64,000 nt of DNA from Epiperipatus broadwayi (GCA_028023455.1 JAQFVV010000013.1:7210188-7274187); one strand, 5' to 3'. Shown: positions 12,971 to 25,330, counted from the first letter of the stretch. Notes: generated by a model from the letters alone, not told the origin. A program made the numbers and translations.

Positions 12971-13261
12971 CTAATCAGCTGGATTTGAACCCTTCTCAAA
13001 AAAAAATATCTTCTGCCTTTGTTCATTCTCCTTGAAAACTTCGGAGAGAACGTGGTAATAGTTAGAAAATAAATATTTTAAGTTCACATTACCTGAATTT
13101 ATATCCCCGGGGATATTAAAATAGGACAAACATATGAATTTAAATAGACACGAGGCGTTTTCACCTATAATCCATTTAGTCGGGTCAGTTCTTTGTGAAA
13201 AGTCAATAGACTCCGGTAGATGTTCTCCTTTACTGCCGCATGGTCTCTTGGGGTAGGGCAC
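12971..13261 (-). CDS. Unrecognised minus-strand ORF, probably not a gene
   Basis: A frame of 96 codons opens with GTG at 13261 and ends at 12971. It includes CGSKGEHLPESIDFSQRTD and a Cys-containing stretch near the middle. The composition is less AT-driven than that of other ORFs here, and a donor-like CAG/GTAATG occurs at about 13097. Upstream lies the corrupted homopolymer zone, so a longer frame cannot be followed. It sits inside the candidate solo LTR. I recognise no family; it could be chance coding in LTR sequence or a decayed exon. Confidence 0.2.
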   Translation of the reverse strand: MPYPKRPCGSKGEHLPESIDFSQRTDPTKWIIGENASCLFKFICLSYFNIPGDINSGNVNLKYLFSNYYHVLSEVFKENEQRQKIFFFEKGSNPAD

Positions 13262-13290
13262 AGAAAACCCAGCAGCGCTTTTCCCCCTTA

Positions 13291-13405
13291 CGATATGCTT
13301 TTTTTTTTAAAAAAAAATGGGATTCCCCCCCCCAAAGGCAACCAAAAAAAAATTTTTTTTTTTTTTTTTTTTTTTACCTTTTTAACCCCCCCCCCCTCTC
13401 CCCCC
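13291..13405. other. Homopolymer-rich zone, likely assembly artefact
   Basis: Consecutive runs of T, A, C, A, T and C (for example nine Cs at about 13326, a run of more than 20 Ts near 13353-13375 and 13 Cs near 13387) follow each other in a way unlike natural microsatellites. This resembles low-quality long-read consensus. The ORFs crossing it (13220-13528 plus, 13288-13470 minus) are rejected. Confidence 0.6.
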
Positions 13406-13900
13406 AACAGTAAAAGGCCGGCCAGGCAACAACCAACCAAAACTTTTCCCCCCTTCGGATATTCTGGCAAACAAATTCCTGACTTTTCAACCCTCCTTTT
13501 TTTTCTTTCTTTTTTTTCTTCTTTTTAAATTCCTCAGATAAGGTCTCCAATACATATTTTTTCTTTCTGTTCTACAATAATCTCATCTTGGTCCACCAAT
13601 TTATTCATACGTTCGTTTCTCATTATTTATTTTTTTTTTCTTTTGAAATTGTCCATCCACACCGCACATACATACATGTATCACTTTCACTAAAAACAAA
13701 ACGCAAATTCCCCCCCCACTCCCTCTTTTCTCACTTTAATAAGATTTTAAACATTTTCTTCCACTAACAAAATAAATACTAAAACGGAATAAAACCAAAC
13801 TATATGAAACTAATTAAAAAAAATATATAACACATGTGTGCGCTTTTCTACATTGTAAACAGGGTTTAAACCCGACCGTTTACAATATATATATATATAT

Positions 13901-15779
13901 ATTACACCACTATCGAGCAGTGCTATATTAAAGTTGCTGCATGCAGTCTTTTAAGATAAATAAAAAATGTACAATTATTCAAAAATAAAATTTTTTATAA
14001 ATAAAGCGAAAGTTTAAAATTGATTAGTAAATAATAGAATCACTAAGTTGTCCATAAATAATTGAATTTCAAGTAAGTAACACTACTCTCTTTTTTATTT
14101 AAAATATTAAAGAAAAAAGAAAGAAAAGTTGAAACTAAAAGCTTAAAATATAAATCTTCTACATAAATTAAAAATATCTCTTTTCATTTAAATTTAAAAA
14201 AAGGGTCTCTTCCCATTTATTTAAAATAAGTGAGATTGTAAATAACAAATTGATTTTAAATATAAAGAAATATAGTAAAAGTATGTGTGTGTTAATAAAA
14301 TAGAATGTGAATGTTAAAAAATAGAAAAAATAAATGAAAGTTATAAATTAAACCAAGTTCCTCCAAATGTTGTATACACTCATAAGTGATATAAAAACAG
14401 AATTCGCAATGGCTATTAATTAAAGAATCTATAAACAACAGAAATTAGCAATGGCTACCAACTGAAAACAAAATTAAATGTTTATCAGAATGTAATCAAA
14501 GACAGTGGATGAATTTGAACAATGGATATAGCTGGATGGTATAAAAACCAACTAACAAAGTGACAACAGGCCATCACATAAATAGTCCAATTTTTCATTG
14601 TTCAATCAGTTGAGTTCACAATCAGATTAAATCAAGCAGTCAATCAGCTCTTCAGTCAGTTGAGTTTTTACAATCAGTCTGTCACATATCCAGAATCAGT
14701 GTTTTCCATGACAATGCAGTGTTAACAGCCATAGGAAGCATATGACCAGGCTCCAGCCTTAGTCCAATGGAAGATCTGCAATTTGCCTAATAAAAGTAAT
14801 GCCTGCCTCATAACTTGAAACTGCCAGAGATATCTAGCTGTCTTGACTAATAGTATCACAAAATAGTAATCATAGAAACCTTTACAAACCTCAAATCCAA
14901 CTGGGTGGGAAAATTCACTTAAAGCAGCAAACAGAAGAATTTAATGTCCAAAATCCTATAGGTAATGAATAACTTTTTCTTATTTCATTTCTGATATTAA
15001 AGTAGCTATTAAAATAATTTGAAGCCTCCTGAGTCAGTAAAATAAATGAATTCTATAGCATGCATAAATGAACTATTGATGTGCATGTTTTAAGTGTTTT
15101 GTGTTTATTTAATACTCTTGTTATATTATATTGTGTGATTTATTAATAGTTTGTTTAGTTATATATAAAAATCACTGTTTAAGTTAATTAAGAATTTATA
15201 GTAGTAGTTCTAAATTATAATAATAAGTATTTTAGTTAAAATAAATTATCTTTAAGCTTAATATTTGTCAGTCAATTATTTTACCATTAAATAAAGTAAT
15301 AGTATATTATATTATCCTTTTGATTGAGCTAGTTGAGATTTCTTAGGCACTGAGTTAGTTTGCCATTGTTCAAAGTGCACTAGTTATCTTTTGGGTAATT
15401 AACTGGCACCTGGGATTTACTCTGAAACAAAAAAAGTGCTTTGAATGATATGTGTTGAATTCTGCAGCTGAGAAGATATCTGTGTCCTGGAAATGTGGTT
15501 TTAGTTATATATATAGTTTTGTATATAACTTCAGCTTGAATACAAGTACTCTTTGGGTATTCTCTTCTCTGCCTAAATGACCATGATGGTGCGATAATTA
15601 AATTGCATTGGTGCAGGTCAGATTAATAAATAAGTGTATCATATTTTTGTATAAAAGTTTTACTATATTGTTTCACAAGTTTATATTTCATAATGTAGAT
15701 TATATTTATTAAAGAGTCAATGTGCATGCTAGATTTGCTGCTTCTTTCTATTTTGATCTAATTAACCTCACCCAGTTCA
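13901..15779 (+). repeat. 5' LTR of element 2
   Basis: The start is uncertain by a few bases because it merges with an (AT)n tract. The first firmly shared word is GAGCAGTG at 13915, matching 18034. The end is CACCCAGTTCA at 15779. It contains a TATAAAAA box and a downstream block of CAATCAGTTGAG-type repeats. The last 300 bp diverge from the 3' LTR more than the rest, partly because of the homopolymer zone there. Confidence 0.7.
14540..14547 (+). promoter_or_regulatory. TATA box in 5' LTR of element 2
   Basis: TATAAAAA followed by CCAACTAACAAAGTGAC is preserved in the partner LTR at 18660-18667. Repeated TCAGTTGAGTT words 60-115 bp downstream could belong to the initiator or leader. That this is the Pol II promoter of the element is inferred. 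Confidence 0.5.
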
Positions 15780-15781
15780 TT

Positions 15782-15803
15782 TGGCTTTTCCCAACATGGA
15801 TGC
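15782..15803 (+). other. Putative primer-binding site of element 2
   Basis: TGGCTTTTCCCAACATGGATG lies two bases after the LTR end. CCCAACATGG matches the CCCAACGTGG core of a tRNA-Lys primer site, but CTTTT replaces the usual CG after TGG, so the site is mutated or divergent. Confidence 0.45.
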
Positions 15804-16185
15804 AGAACTGTCGTAAATGACAGTTAACTAAATATTTTTCTTGTTTGAAAATAAAAATTTAAAGAAATGCTAAACTGCATAAATGTATTTAAGAAAGAGG
15901 TATAATTAAAAAAAAAAGAATTGTGTGAAACTATTTTTTTCTCTTTAAATGAAAAGAGGGAATTAAAGACAGTTAGATATTTTGGGTGCAGTTAAGGCAT
16001 TAAGGATGAGTAGAGAAAAACAAAGGGTTGGAGTCGGTCATATGTTCCATTTAAAAAAAAATAAACCATTAATATTTTGGATTTATTTTAAACAAAAGTG
16101 TTAGTTAAATAAACATAAAAAATAATAATAATAACAACTTTGAAATTAAAATTTGTTTCAAAAAGGGGGGGAGAAAGAAAAAGAA

Positions 16186-16410
16186 GAGAGTGAGACACAG
16201 AAGGTGATGAAAATGATGATAAATATGATGGTAGAAATGTGTCAGGAATTCAGGCAAAGTCAACAACAGCTCAAAGCAGAATTGAAGGGATAAATTAGTG
16301 AACTCAGAGTGGAAATGAGAGAAATGAGGGCTGAAATAATGGAAATGTAGAGACAAAACCAGATATTTGTTAAAGAAAGTCAGGAAGTTGAAAAGAAAAA
16401 GTGAAGGAAA
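16186..16410 (+). pseudogene. Coiled-coil gag-like remnant of element 2
   Basis: One plus-strand frame reads as a charged heptad-rich segment with at least two in-frame stops. It contains MVEMCQEFRQSQQQLKAEL, then ISELRVEMREMRAEIMEM, then VKESQEVEKKK (about 16368-16398). The last motif, KESQEVE, recurs in element 3, and the alternating Met/Arg/Glu pattern recurs in element 1. Its position downstream of the primer site fits gag. After further stops, a longer AT-rich stretch to about 16830 keeps short open pieces (NIIDIIKNKIEQFEKLW). No zinc knuckle or polymerase is seen. The minus-strand ORF at 16105-16356 is its complementary shadow. Confidence 0.5.
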
Positions 16411-18002
16411 GGATGAAGTAGAAAATGTAGATCAAGAGATAGAAGAAAGGTATGAGCTAAAGATAGAAGACAACATAAAAGTTTTCACAAAAAACTAAAA
16501 ATGAAAAGGCTAAAGTAAATGTTTGTTTTAATCATAAGATTTTAAACAAAAAGACAGAGCAGGATATACAATTTTAAAACTGAAACAGAAGCCATTTATA
16601 GGATAGTCTTATTCAAAAAGACTATAGAAAATGAATTTTTGACAGTTAATATTATTGATATTATTAAAAATAAAATAGAACAGTTTGAAAAACTATGGAG
16701 TTTTGATAAGTATAAAAGTTTTCAGTTATACAAAGTTGAAAATAGAACATAATGTGAAAGAGACAAGGCAATAAATTATACACAGGGAGATGTGAAGATA
16801 TGGAAAGTATTTATTTTAAAGAGTTAGTAGGTAGAAAGAGCTGCCTGACCGAGCGTAATCAATATTAATTGGATGGAATGTTAAAGTAATGAAGGGAACA
16901 AATGGATAATGAGTTAAAAATAAAAATCTTGATGTAGTAATAAACTTGAATCTGAAAATTTCTCTATTTAAAGCTAAAATAATAAATAAAAAAAGGAAGA
17001 AAATGATTAGTTGTTTTCATAAAATTATAACAATGAAGCTTCACTGGATAAAAGATTTTTTTGTCATGCACATATTAATAAAGAAAAGTTTGTAAATAAA
17101 TAGGTCAAATTAATAGTTTAAAGTAATGTTTGTAGGATTAAGTAAATGCATAAAATAAAAGAAACATGTATAATAAAATTGAATTAGATAAATAAATAAA
17201 ATATCTGTAGAAAATAATAACGTAGCATAATAAAAATAAAAGAGGTTTTTTTTTTAATACATGCAAGTTAATAAAAGAAAGTTAAATAAATATGTTAAAA
17301 TAATGTTCATAATGGTTTAAAAATAATATTGTAAGATTAATAAATAAATAATATAAATGAAATGTAAATCTAAGTTTAAATTAGGAGTGTATAAGAGATT
17401 GTAATTAATTGAAAGGAGGGTAGAAAGCATAGAAATAAGTTTTAGAAAAAGTTAAAGCTGCTGCCTGGATAAAATTAGCACCCATAGCAGACTGTCTTGG
17501 ATCACATCTCAGGGAAAAGTCCCCATTCTATTTAAAAATGTGCACTGGGAACAACCAGAGTAAGCCACAAATCACTTCTTTGGGGGAACATCCCCATATC
17601 TCATGAATTGTTTTCAAAGCATAAGTCGAATTAGACAGTAGATTAATCCTGTCATTTACAGCAAACTTGTCCAATGTCCAGTAAGAAAAACCTGAAAATT
17701 AAGCTTTGTTTCACATACATGTAAGCTGGTATAGGCTATAAAATTCTGCACCCACCTCATTTTAAGATCCCTGTATCACAAGAAATAGTGCTGTCCTGGA
17801 GGTCATCATTTAATACAAAATCATTGTAAGCAATGTCAGCAGCATTAGAGGGAAGAAAAGCATGATCAAAACAGATTACCCTCAGCATGTATCGTTTTAG
17901 ATATAAAAAAGTAAACTTAGAGAAATAATAAATAATATAAATAATTCAGATTTAATAAAGAAGTTAGCAGACATAAAATCGCTAAGAAATGCATTTTACT
18001 CT
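16411..18002 (+). other. Interior of element 2, unassigned
   Basis: A-rich sequence with frequent stops. A less AT-rich patch at 17455-17880 may be the remnant of a second coding or packaging region, but I recognise no motif in it. Confidence 0.5.
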
Positions 18003-18021
18003 CAGATGGAGGGCAGTGGAA
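18003..18021 (+). other. Polypurine tract of element 2
   Basis: CAGATGGAGGGCAGTGGAA immediately precedes the 3' LTR. It is preceded by GCATTTTACTCT. Read on the minus strand, element 3 has the same block (GCATTTTACTCTCAAAAGG and GAAGGGCGGTGTAA), which identifies this as a conserved plus-strand priming region. Confidence 0.65.
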
Positions 18022-18659
18022 TATATCACTAATGAGCAGTGTTATATTAAAATTGTTGCATGCAATATTTTAAGATAAATAAAAAATGTACAATTATTCA
18101 AAAATAAAAAAAAATTTAAATAACGCAAAAGTTTAAAATTGATTAGTAAATAATAAAATCACTAAATTGTCCATAAATAATTGAATTTTAAGTAATTAAA
18201 AGTACTCTCTCTTTCGTTTAAAATATTAAAGAAAAAAGAAAGAAAAGTTGAAATTAAAAGCTTAAAATATAAATCTTCTACATAAATTAAAAATATCTCT
18301 TTTCATTTAAATTAAAGAAAAAAAGGTCTATTCCCATTTATTTAAAATAAGTGAGATTGTAAATAACAAATTGATTTTAAATATAAAGAAATATAGTAAA
18401 AGTGTGTGCATGTTAATAAAATAGAATATGAATGTTAAAAAATAATAAAAATAAATGAGAGTTATAAATTAAAAAAATTTCCCTCAAATATTTATATGCT
18501 CATAAGTGATATAAAAACAGAATTAGCAATGGCTACTAATTAAAGAATCTATAAACACCAGGAATTAGCAATGGCTACTAACTGAAAACAGGATTAAAAT
18601 CTTCTCACTATGTAATCAAAAACAGTGGATGAATTTCACCAACAGATATAGCTGGTGGA

Positions 18660-18667
18660 TATAAAAA
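18660..18667 (+). promoter_or_regulatory. TATA box in 3' LTR of element 2
   Basis: TATAAAAA in the context GGATATAAAAACCAACTAAC, at the position equivalent to 14540 in the 5' LTR. Confidence 0.45.
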
Positions 18668-19604
18668 CCAACTAACAAAGTGACAACAGGTCATCACATA
18701 AATACTCCAGTTTTTCATTGTTCAATCAGTTGAGTTCACAACCAGATTAAATCAAGCAGTCAATCAGTTCATTAGCCAGTTGAGTTTTTACAATCAGTCT
18801 ATCATGTATCTAGAATCAGTGATTTCCATGACAATGCAGTGATAACAGCCATAGGAAGCATATGATCAGGCTCCAGCCTTAGTCCACTGGAAGATCAGCA
18901 ATTTGCCCAATAAAAATGATGGCTGCCTAATAACTTGAAACTGCCAGAGATATCTACCTGTCTTGACTAATAGTATCACAAAATAGAAATCATAGAAATC
19001 TCCACAAATCTCAAATCCAACCAGTTAAAAAAACTTACCTAAAGCAGCAAACAGAAGAATTTAATGTCCAAAATCCCATAGGTAATGAATAACTTTTTCT
19101 TATTCCATTTCTGATATTAAAGTAGTCATTGCAATAATTTGAAGCCTCCAGAGTCAGTAAAACAAATGAACTCTATAGCATGCATAAATGAACTATTGAT
19201 GTGCATATTTTAAATGTTTTGTGTTTATTTAATACTCTTGTCATATTATATTGTGTGGTTTATTAAGAGTGTGTGTAGTTATATATAAAAATCATTGTTT
19301 AAGTTAATTAAGAATTTATAGTAGTAGTTCTAAATTATTATAATAATTACTTAGTTAAAATAAATTATCTTTAAGCTTAATATTTGTAGGTCAATTCTTT
19401 TATCACTAAATAAAGTAACAGTATATTATATTATCTTTTTGATTGAGATAGTTGGGATTTCTTAAACACCGAGTTAGTTTGCCATTGTTCAAAGTGCACT
19501 AGTTATCTTTTGGGTAATTAACTGGTGCCCAGCATTTACTCCAAAACAAAAAAGTGCTTTGAATGATAGGTGTTGAATTCTGCAGTCAAAAAGATATCTG
19601 TGTT

Positions 19605-19722
19605 GGTTTTTTTTTTTTATATTTTTTTATTATATTTTTTTTTTTTCCCCCCCAGGGGAAAAAAAAAAAAAAAAAATAATATTTTTTTTATAATATTATT
19701 ATATTTTTTTTCATATATTTAT
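19605..19722. other. Homopolymer-rich zone, likely assembly artefact
   Basis: Runs of T, then seven Cs, AGGGG and a long A run replace sequence that in the 5' LTR (about 15490-15700) is ordinary. The disturbance of one LTR only, by back-to-back homopolymers, suggests poor consensus and not biology. Confidence 0.55.
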
Positions 19723-19814
19723 TATTATGAATATAATTTATATTAAAGACAATGTTCAATTTTTTTTTCCTATTTACCAATTAACCCCATCTGGTTCAAT
19801 ATATATATATATAT

Positions 19815-19914
19815 TAATTTCCAACCAGTAACTACCTAAACATTCACAGTAAATATAGCAACCAATATTTCTAACTGCTGTCAAGGCAACCTTCACACCT
19901 TTTAATAGCAAGAA
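19815..19914 (-). repeat. Dispersed ~100 bp repeat, copy 1
   Basis: This 100 bp segment is the reverse complement, with few mismatches, of 42513-42618. The shared words on the minus strand include GAAGGTTGCCTTGACAGCAG and GTGAATGTTTAGGT. Both copies have an (AT)n tract beyond the same end. Confidence 0.75.
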
Positions 19915-21635
19915 AATATGATAACACATTCATTAGATCAATCAGTATATTTACTATTACGTTTGATATAAAAAAAATTAATTTAGAATAAAAAGGCACA
20001 TCTTAATTGATTTCATCATTTAAAGTACATAAAAAATAACAGACATTTTAAAAAAATATTGTATAATGGAACTTAAATATGATTTTTGTTGAAGACTCAA
20101 TCCCATTTACCTTGTAAGAATTATTTAAAGACAATTATGAGATGCAATATGGATCACTTTTATTTGTCTAATATGCTGCGACTAGAATACAATAGAAACT
20201 TTAATTAGGCAATATTTGGTATAGGTTTTGTTGGATAATTTTGGGAGAAGTATTGTGAAAAGTGCACATAATGAAATGATAGTTTAAATTATATGCTTAT
20301 TTTTCTCTAGTATTCTTATTTTATTGATAAAACCACTTTTATATTACAGAATTTATACCAGAAAAGTGCAGCTACAAAATGGCAATTTGGCCATTGTTAT
20401 TATATTTGAAAAATCTCAAAATATATTGTTTTTTTAATTGCCAAAATATTCAGAGTATGTTGATTTCAGCAATATTTTTTTCCATTTGTGTGTGTGTTTT
20501 TCTACAATCTTTCTTATTATCCATTGGTCTTTATAATTAATTTCTGTTGCTAACAGTAATTTTTTTTTCACCTTTAATAAATATAGTTAACAATCTTAAG
20601 ACTTGATTTTGAAATGGTAAGCAACTTTGAATACTGATATTCTAACTAATCAGGAACAATAAGTTTAATTTATTTAAAACTTAGAGTGAACTTTTTTTAA
20701 GCTTATGAAACAGGATCAATTTTTTTCCAGATAATATTAATCTTCTATATTGGCACTTATTTCCATATTTCTATTTATATGAACTAATGACGAATGTTTT
20801 CTTTTGTCTAATGTGGGCTTAAATTTACTTTCTTTAATGTATTATCAAATTATGATATCACATTTCCATATGGTATCCATATCCATAAACTAACTAAATT
20901 ATTGATGACAATAAATAATAAGCAACATGTTGCACATAAGAAGTATTGAATTTGCATTCATACATCAGCAAACCCTTGCGATTCAAAAATATTCTAAAGT
21001 TTTAAATCCAAGATAATTTGCTTGTATAGTTATATACTTGGGTTTACAATTTTAAGGTGATTTTGAAACTCTGGTTATTAGAGATAAATATGTCCTCTGG
21101 ATGTAAGGGTGCAAGTCGCTAAAACAAATAGAATGATATACAATGGTCAACGCTGGCATAGTTGATACAATTTACTATTGTTTATCTATGGGAGAGAGAC
21201 TATTATATATTAAATAAGCTTTTGGAACACAAGTTTATTGGTCTAAAAATTTAGCAGTGAGTAGTGTGTGTTCGTTCAAGTATTAATGCAATACTTTATA
21301 CTTAACCATAATTGTTTTCTTCGCTTATAAATCCAGTTGTGATAGATTAAAACCCATATAATAAATGAAATTTTTATTTTTAATTAATAAAGATTTGTAG
21401 ATTTTAATCACGTTTTTATTTGAGTGATATGCATTTAATTTTTTTAATTAAAAAATATTTTGTTGAATTGCAAAAATAATTTATAATATATATACTATTT
21501 TTTTTCTAACTAAAACCATTAAAAGTTTGTTAATAATAAAAAATGTCGAACAAAATGTGCATTCTGTATTACTTTTATTGGAATTTCATTGTTATAACTG
21601 AAACTAGGAAATTTTATATTTTATAAATTATTCAT

Positions 21636-21669
<34 letters not shown>

Positions 21670-22860
21670 GCTGTTTATTTCCTTCAAAAATGAAGTTTAA
21701 AAAATATTTTTATTTGCTACGCAAACTAGCTACAAAAATAAAGTAATCTAATTAACTTTTTCTTAAGTAAAATGTTTATTAAAATTTTTGAAGTGTGTGT
21801 ATTTTTAAAGAGATGTATAGATTTATAATCAGAAGATTCAAGTGTTATATTTTTTGGTATACATTTATTTTAAGGATTTGTTTTAATAAGTTAAAGAATG
21901 AGTGAACTTAGTATGATTTAAATTACAATTAAAGTCTATACTCCTGCTTTTTCTTAAATGATGATACTGCCTAATTGTTAACCAGAGATTTTTTTAAAAA
22001 ATGCAAACCTAATTCAAAGATTTACTATCATTTTTAAATGATAAATATTAACTTTAAATCTTGATTTAAATACAGAGGAAACTGTTGATAGTGAATGGTG
22101 TTGGGAGTGAGATATAGCAATGGTGTATAAAAGTAACAGTGTGCATGATTTTGACATGGTACAAGAATGGAAAATGGAAATTTTTTATTTAAAATATTAA
22201 AATGTATCTTATTTAAATAAATAAAAAGAGAATGTCTAGATGAAGCTATCAGTATGATATTAAAAAAGCTATAAAGAAGTAAAAATATGACAAAATGTAA
22301 AGCTATAGAATTCTACTATTATCCTCTAGATTTTTGTTTATTAATACATGGAGCCTACTAATATGGTGCACAGACTCTACATGAATATTGGACCTGATAT
22401 ATCCACATTGTAGTGTATCGTAAATGAAGTAGTCTGTGATGCAACATGCCGGATTCTACTAGAGAGACATTGATTTCACATTACATGTATCCCAGCTGAT
22501 AAGTTAGCATTATTGGGCCAACCTCAAAAGGGGTGGTCAATACCAACAAAATGGAATGTATTCACTCATACATCAACCTGCTAGTGCAGAGAATGGCTCT
22601 GGCATACATCTACCAGACCAATGCTAGCAATGGATGAGCCAACATTAACAAAGTGTATTTATTATTCATCTGTACAATTTTATTATGTCAATAAATATAT
22701 ATTTTAAAATGTAAAAGATTACTAAACCAAATAGCTAAAGAAAACATATAGAGCATTGCTTTCATTAATGAAGTCTAGTAATAAGTTTTTATTATAGGAA
22801 AAGTTTCAAAATTTTTTGTAACATCAAGATTTAATTAATCAATATTTAGAGGCTGTCAAG
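19915..22860. other. AT-rich non-coding region
   Basis: No gene or repeat is recognised apart from a T homopolymer of about 25 at 21642-21666 and scattered poly-A/T runs. A slightly GC-richer patch lies at 22370-22640. No open frame longer than about 60 codons supports a gene. Confidence 0.5.
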
Positions 22861-22861
22861 C

Positions 22862-22932
22862 ATTGGTGGCCTAGCGGCGAGCATAGCTGCCTTCCAAGAA
22901 GCCGGCCCTGATTCATGCCCCAGTCAGTGCTT
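22862..22932 (+). repeat. tRNA-derived SINE-like fragment
   Basis: TGGTGGCCTAGCGGCGAGC fits a tRNA A box (TRGYNNANNNG) and the D arm. About 40 bases on, CCCTGATTCATGCCCC sits at the B-box position but is diverged from GGTTCGANTCC. It cannot fold as a full tRNA and is embedded in AT-rich sequence, so a SINE head or tRNA relic is likelier than a functional gene. Confidence 0.5.
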
Positions 22933-23248
22933 TGACATATAAAAAATATTTAGAGGCTGAAATTTGAACTTTTTAAAGTTTCAGAAATAAAAGAAAGAAA
23001 GAAATGATGCGTGTATTTTTCAGAATTGTTATGACTTAAATAAGAATTTAATTATAAAAATACATTAATAATTTTAAAATAAATAAATTTTGTTAATTTT
23101 ATATATACATGACTTTAAAAAAGATCGATATTAATTGAAATAAAATCCCTTGATTTTTATTACAGGATTTAAAAAAATCAAACAACATAAATTCCTAATG
23201 TTCATTCCATATTTGCCTAAAGATTTGTGATGATGGTATAAATTGGAT

Positions 23249-23519
23249 GTGATAATATGTTGGACTATTTCCATTATCTTTCATTAAATGTTGAATGTCT
23301 AGAAAATTTTAAACTTTATTTAAACTTTTCAAATATTAACAACTTGTTAATAATAACACACAAATAGAGAACCCAGATTAGTAATTATACAACATTTCAA
23401 GTATTTGTATCTTAATACTAACAAGTTGTTTGTATTTGAAAAGTTTGAATAAAATTTAAAATCTTCTAGACATTTAACATTTAATGAAAGATGATGGAAA
23501 TAATTCAACATATTATCAC
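23249..23519. repeat. Inverted-repeat element with ~100 bp arms
   Basis: The left arm (23249-23348) starts GTGATAATATGTTGG and the right arm (about 23422-23519) ends with its near-complement, with a 73 bp loop. Shared words include CATTAAATGTTGAATGTCTAG. It is a palindromic MITE-like structure with no coding capacity and no clear target duplication. Confidence 0.7.
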
Positions 23520-23830
23520 ATTTCCTCCATATGTTTTTGTTATTGCAGCTGTTACTCCTATGATGTTCACATGATAAATGAATATATGTGAACTGCCTAC
23601 CAACATGTGGTAAGTTTAATGGCCTTTACCTCTAAGGGTATGACCAAAAAATATTATAGTCTTGTTTCTCAGTTATCTGATAATTCTTAATTGTAATGCT
23701 GGCTGGGATACTTGATGGAAAGATGAATGGATGTATGTGTGTTAAAACAAGTTATTATTACATTATCAAAGTCACCACTTCCTTTATATTGCTGTAATAT
23801 CTTATATAAATACAATTTATCCACTGCTTT

Positions 23831-23993
23831 GAACACTTTTTAGCAAAAACTTTTTATTGACCTATATTCATGCATAATCTTACATTACTACTGTCCTGCA
23901 ATTTTCTTTAGAGCCAAGATTGCAGGACAGTCAAAATCTAAGATTGTGCACGAATATAGGTCAATAAAAGGTTTTTTGCTAAAAAGTGTTTTC
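23831..23993. repeat. Inverted-repeat element with ~70 bp arms
   Basis: GAACACTTTTTAGCAAAAAC at the left is complemented by TTTTTTGCTAAAAAGTGTTTTC at the right. The inner arm ends are CTGTCCTGCAAT and ATTGCAGGACAG, leaving a short loop. It is a fold-back or MITE-like element, separate from the one at 23249. Confidence 0.75.
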
Positions 23994-25330
23994 ACCGCTG
24001 ATTATATTATTGGCTGCATGAGGTAAAAATCAAAGCTTTTAATTGGCCAATTCACAAACTGAAGTGTCAAATTAACAAAGTCAATTGTCAAAATATATTG
24101 ACCTTTTATTAATATTTTCACTTTAGTTTCGTTTGTAAAAAGTATATTAATAATTTGTTAGATTATGAAAGTGAACGAAAGTTTGTTCAAAATAAATTTT
24201 GATTTATAATTTTAAAAATATTTAATTATGGCTGAAATGAAAAGAAATGTCAATCACCAATTCCACATTATGTTTTCTACTTCCCACTTTGCAATAAATA
24301 AATAATTCTTGCTAAAATCTTAACTATTTTTCTGAAATAATTTTATTTTTAGCACTGTTTTATCAAAATTGTTTATAATTCATCAAAAACTACTGTTAAA
24401 ATGATCTAAACATTCGTTTATCATTTTCGAAATAAAACAAAAAATGATCGTAACTTTTTACTTTTTGGCAGCCATTTTCTTTGTTGTCAAAATTTAAATA
24501 ACCAATAAGATTCAAGAAAAGGCGGTGAGAAGGCGGTGCTTTGGTTTTGTTTGACATATATGGTCATTTTTATTGATTTTTTACTTGTAAAATAATTCAA
24601 AAGAGGGCAGCAGCTTACAGAACTTTTTTTCTTCTAAAAAAAACATCAGAACCATAAATGTAGTCCAAAAACTAAGCGATTTACAGTGACGTCAAGTTAC
24701 CTCATTTTTAAACGAATCGATCAGGTGAAAGATTAAAGTAGTGGCTAAATGATATTTTTTTTATATAAGATATTATTATGATAAAGTAAATTTAATCATA
24801 CCAAAGCAACATTTAAAAATTATGGGAGATTTTAATGCTAGATTTGGAAACAATTGAATGATATAAATACTATCAGTAAATTTGATTATGAAGACAAAAA
24901 TGACACAAGTCATAGAATTGTAGAATTTGAAGGAACCAAATCTATATATTATGAATTTGCTTTTTAAAAAAATATATTAATTGCAAATAAACTCAGAAAT
25001 ATCCAAATAAAGAATACAGTAAAATTATATTATATGTTTTAAAGATAAATAATCACCAATATACGTATTTCATGCTAAACCAGCAATCATCAGTTGGTCT
25101 AGATTACTATCCTCACACATATATATAATCAGTACTCAGCTTTATATTAAGATAGCCAATATTTATACTTTAATGAACAGGCTTCAAACTATTCCAACTC
25201 ACAACTCTTTAGCCTTCCATTTTAGTGAAAATCTGATGATGGAACGTTCAAAGCCCTTGATAGTGCCAAGATTGTCATCCTACCTATGTTGACATATTTG
25301 AAATACATATATTGGTGATTATTTATCTTT

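Larger units (their letters stand above)
12485..13884 (+). mobile_element. Candidate solo LTR
   Basis: The segment begins TGTAGCGGGTGTACTCG right after a long (AT)n tract (about 12455-12484) and ends GACCGTTTACA right before another (AT)n tract (13885-13901). It therefore has TG...CA ends and a plausible AT target. Its composition is richer in G and C than its flanks, as LTR regulatory sequence often is. No second copy is present in the window, so solo-LTR status is inferred from the ends alone. Part of it (about 13291-13400) looks like poor-quality consensus sequence. Orientation is not certain. Confidence 0.45.
13901..19798 (+). mobile_element. LTR element 2: non-autonomous LTR retrotransposon
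   Basis: Direct repeats at about 13901-15779 and 18022-19798 match closely over their full length and flank a 2.2 kb interior. The interior starts with a tRNA-Lys-like primer site (15782-15803) and ends in a purine-rich tract (18003-18021). Both LTRs end (A/G)GTTCA. TATA boxes sit at equivalent positions in both LTRs (14540 and 18660). The interior holds a broken coiled-coil gag-like frame and no recognisable polymerase. Both outer ends abut (AT)n tracts. The LTRs are more similar to each other than those of element 1, so the insertion is younger. The 3' LTR carries a damaged homopolymer zone at 19605-19722. Confidence 0.75.
18022..19798 (+). repeat. 3' LTR of element 2
   Basis: Starts TATATCACTAATGAGCAG after the purine tract and ends CATCTGGTTCA before an (AT)n tract. 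It matches the 5' LTR in order, including the TATA box at 18660 and the block TTTGCCATTGTTCAAAGTGC at about 19479. A corrupted zone interrupts it at 19605-19722. Confidence 0.7.

Noticed and set aside
13220-13528. ORFs on both strands over 13220-13528
   Set aside because: They run through homopolymers that look like consensus error.
22862-22932. Functional tRNA gene
   Set aside because: The A box is good but the B box is diverged and no acceptor stem can be formed.
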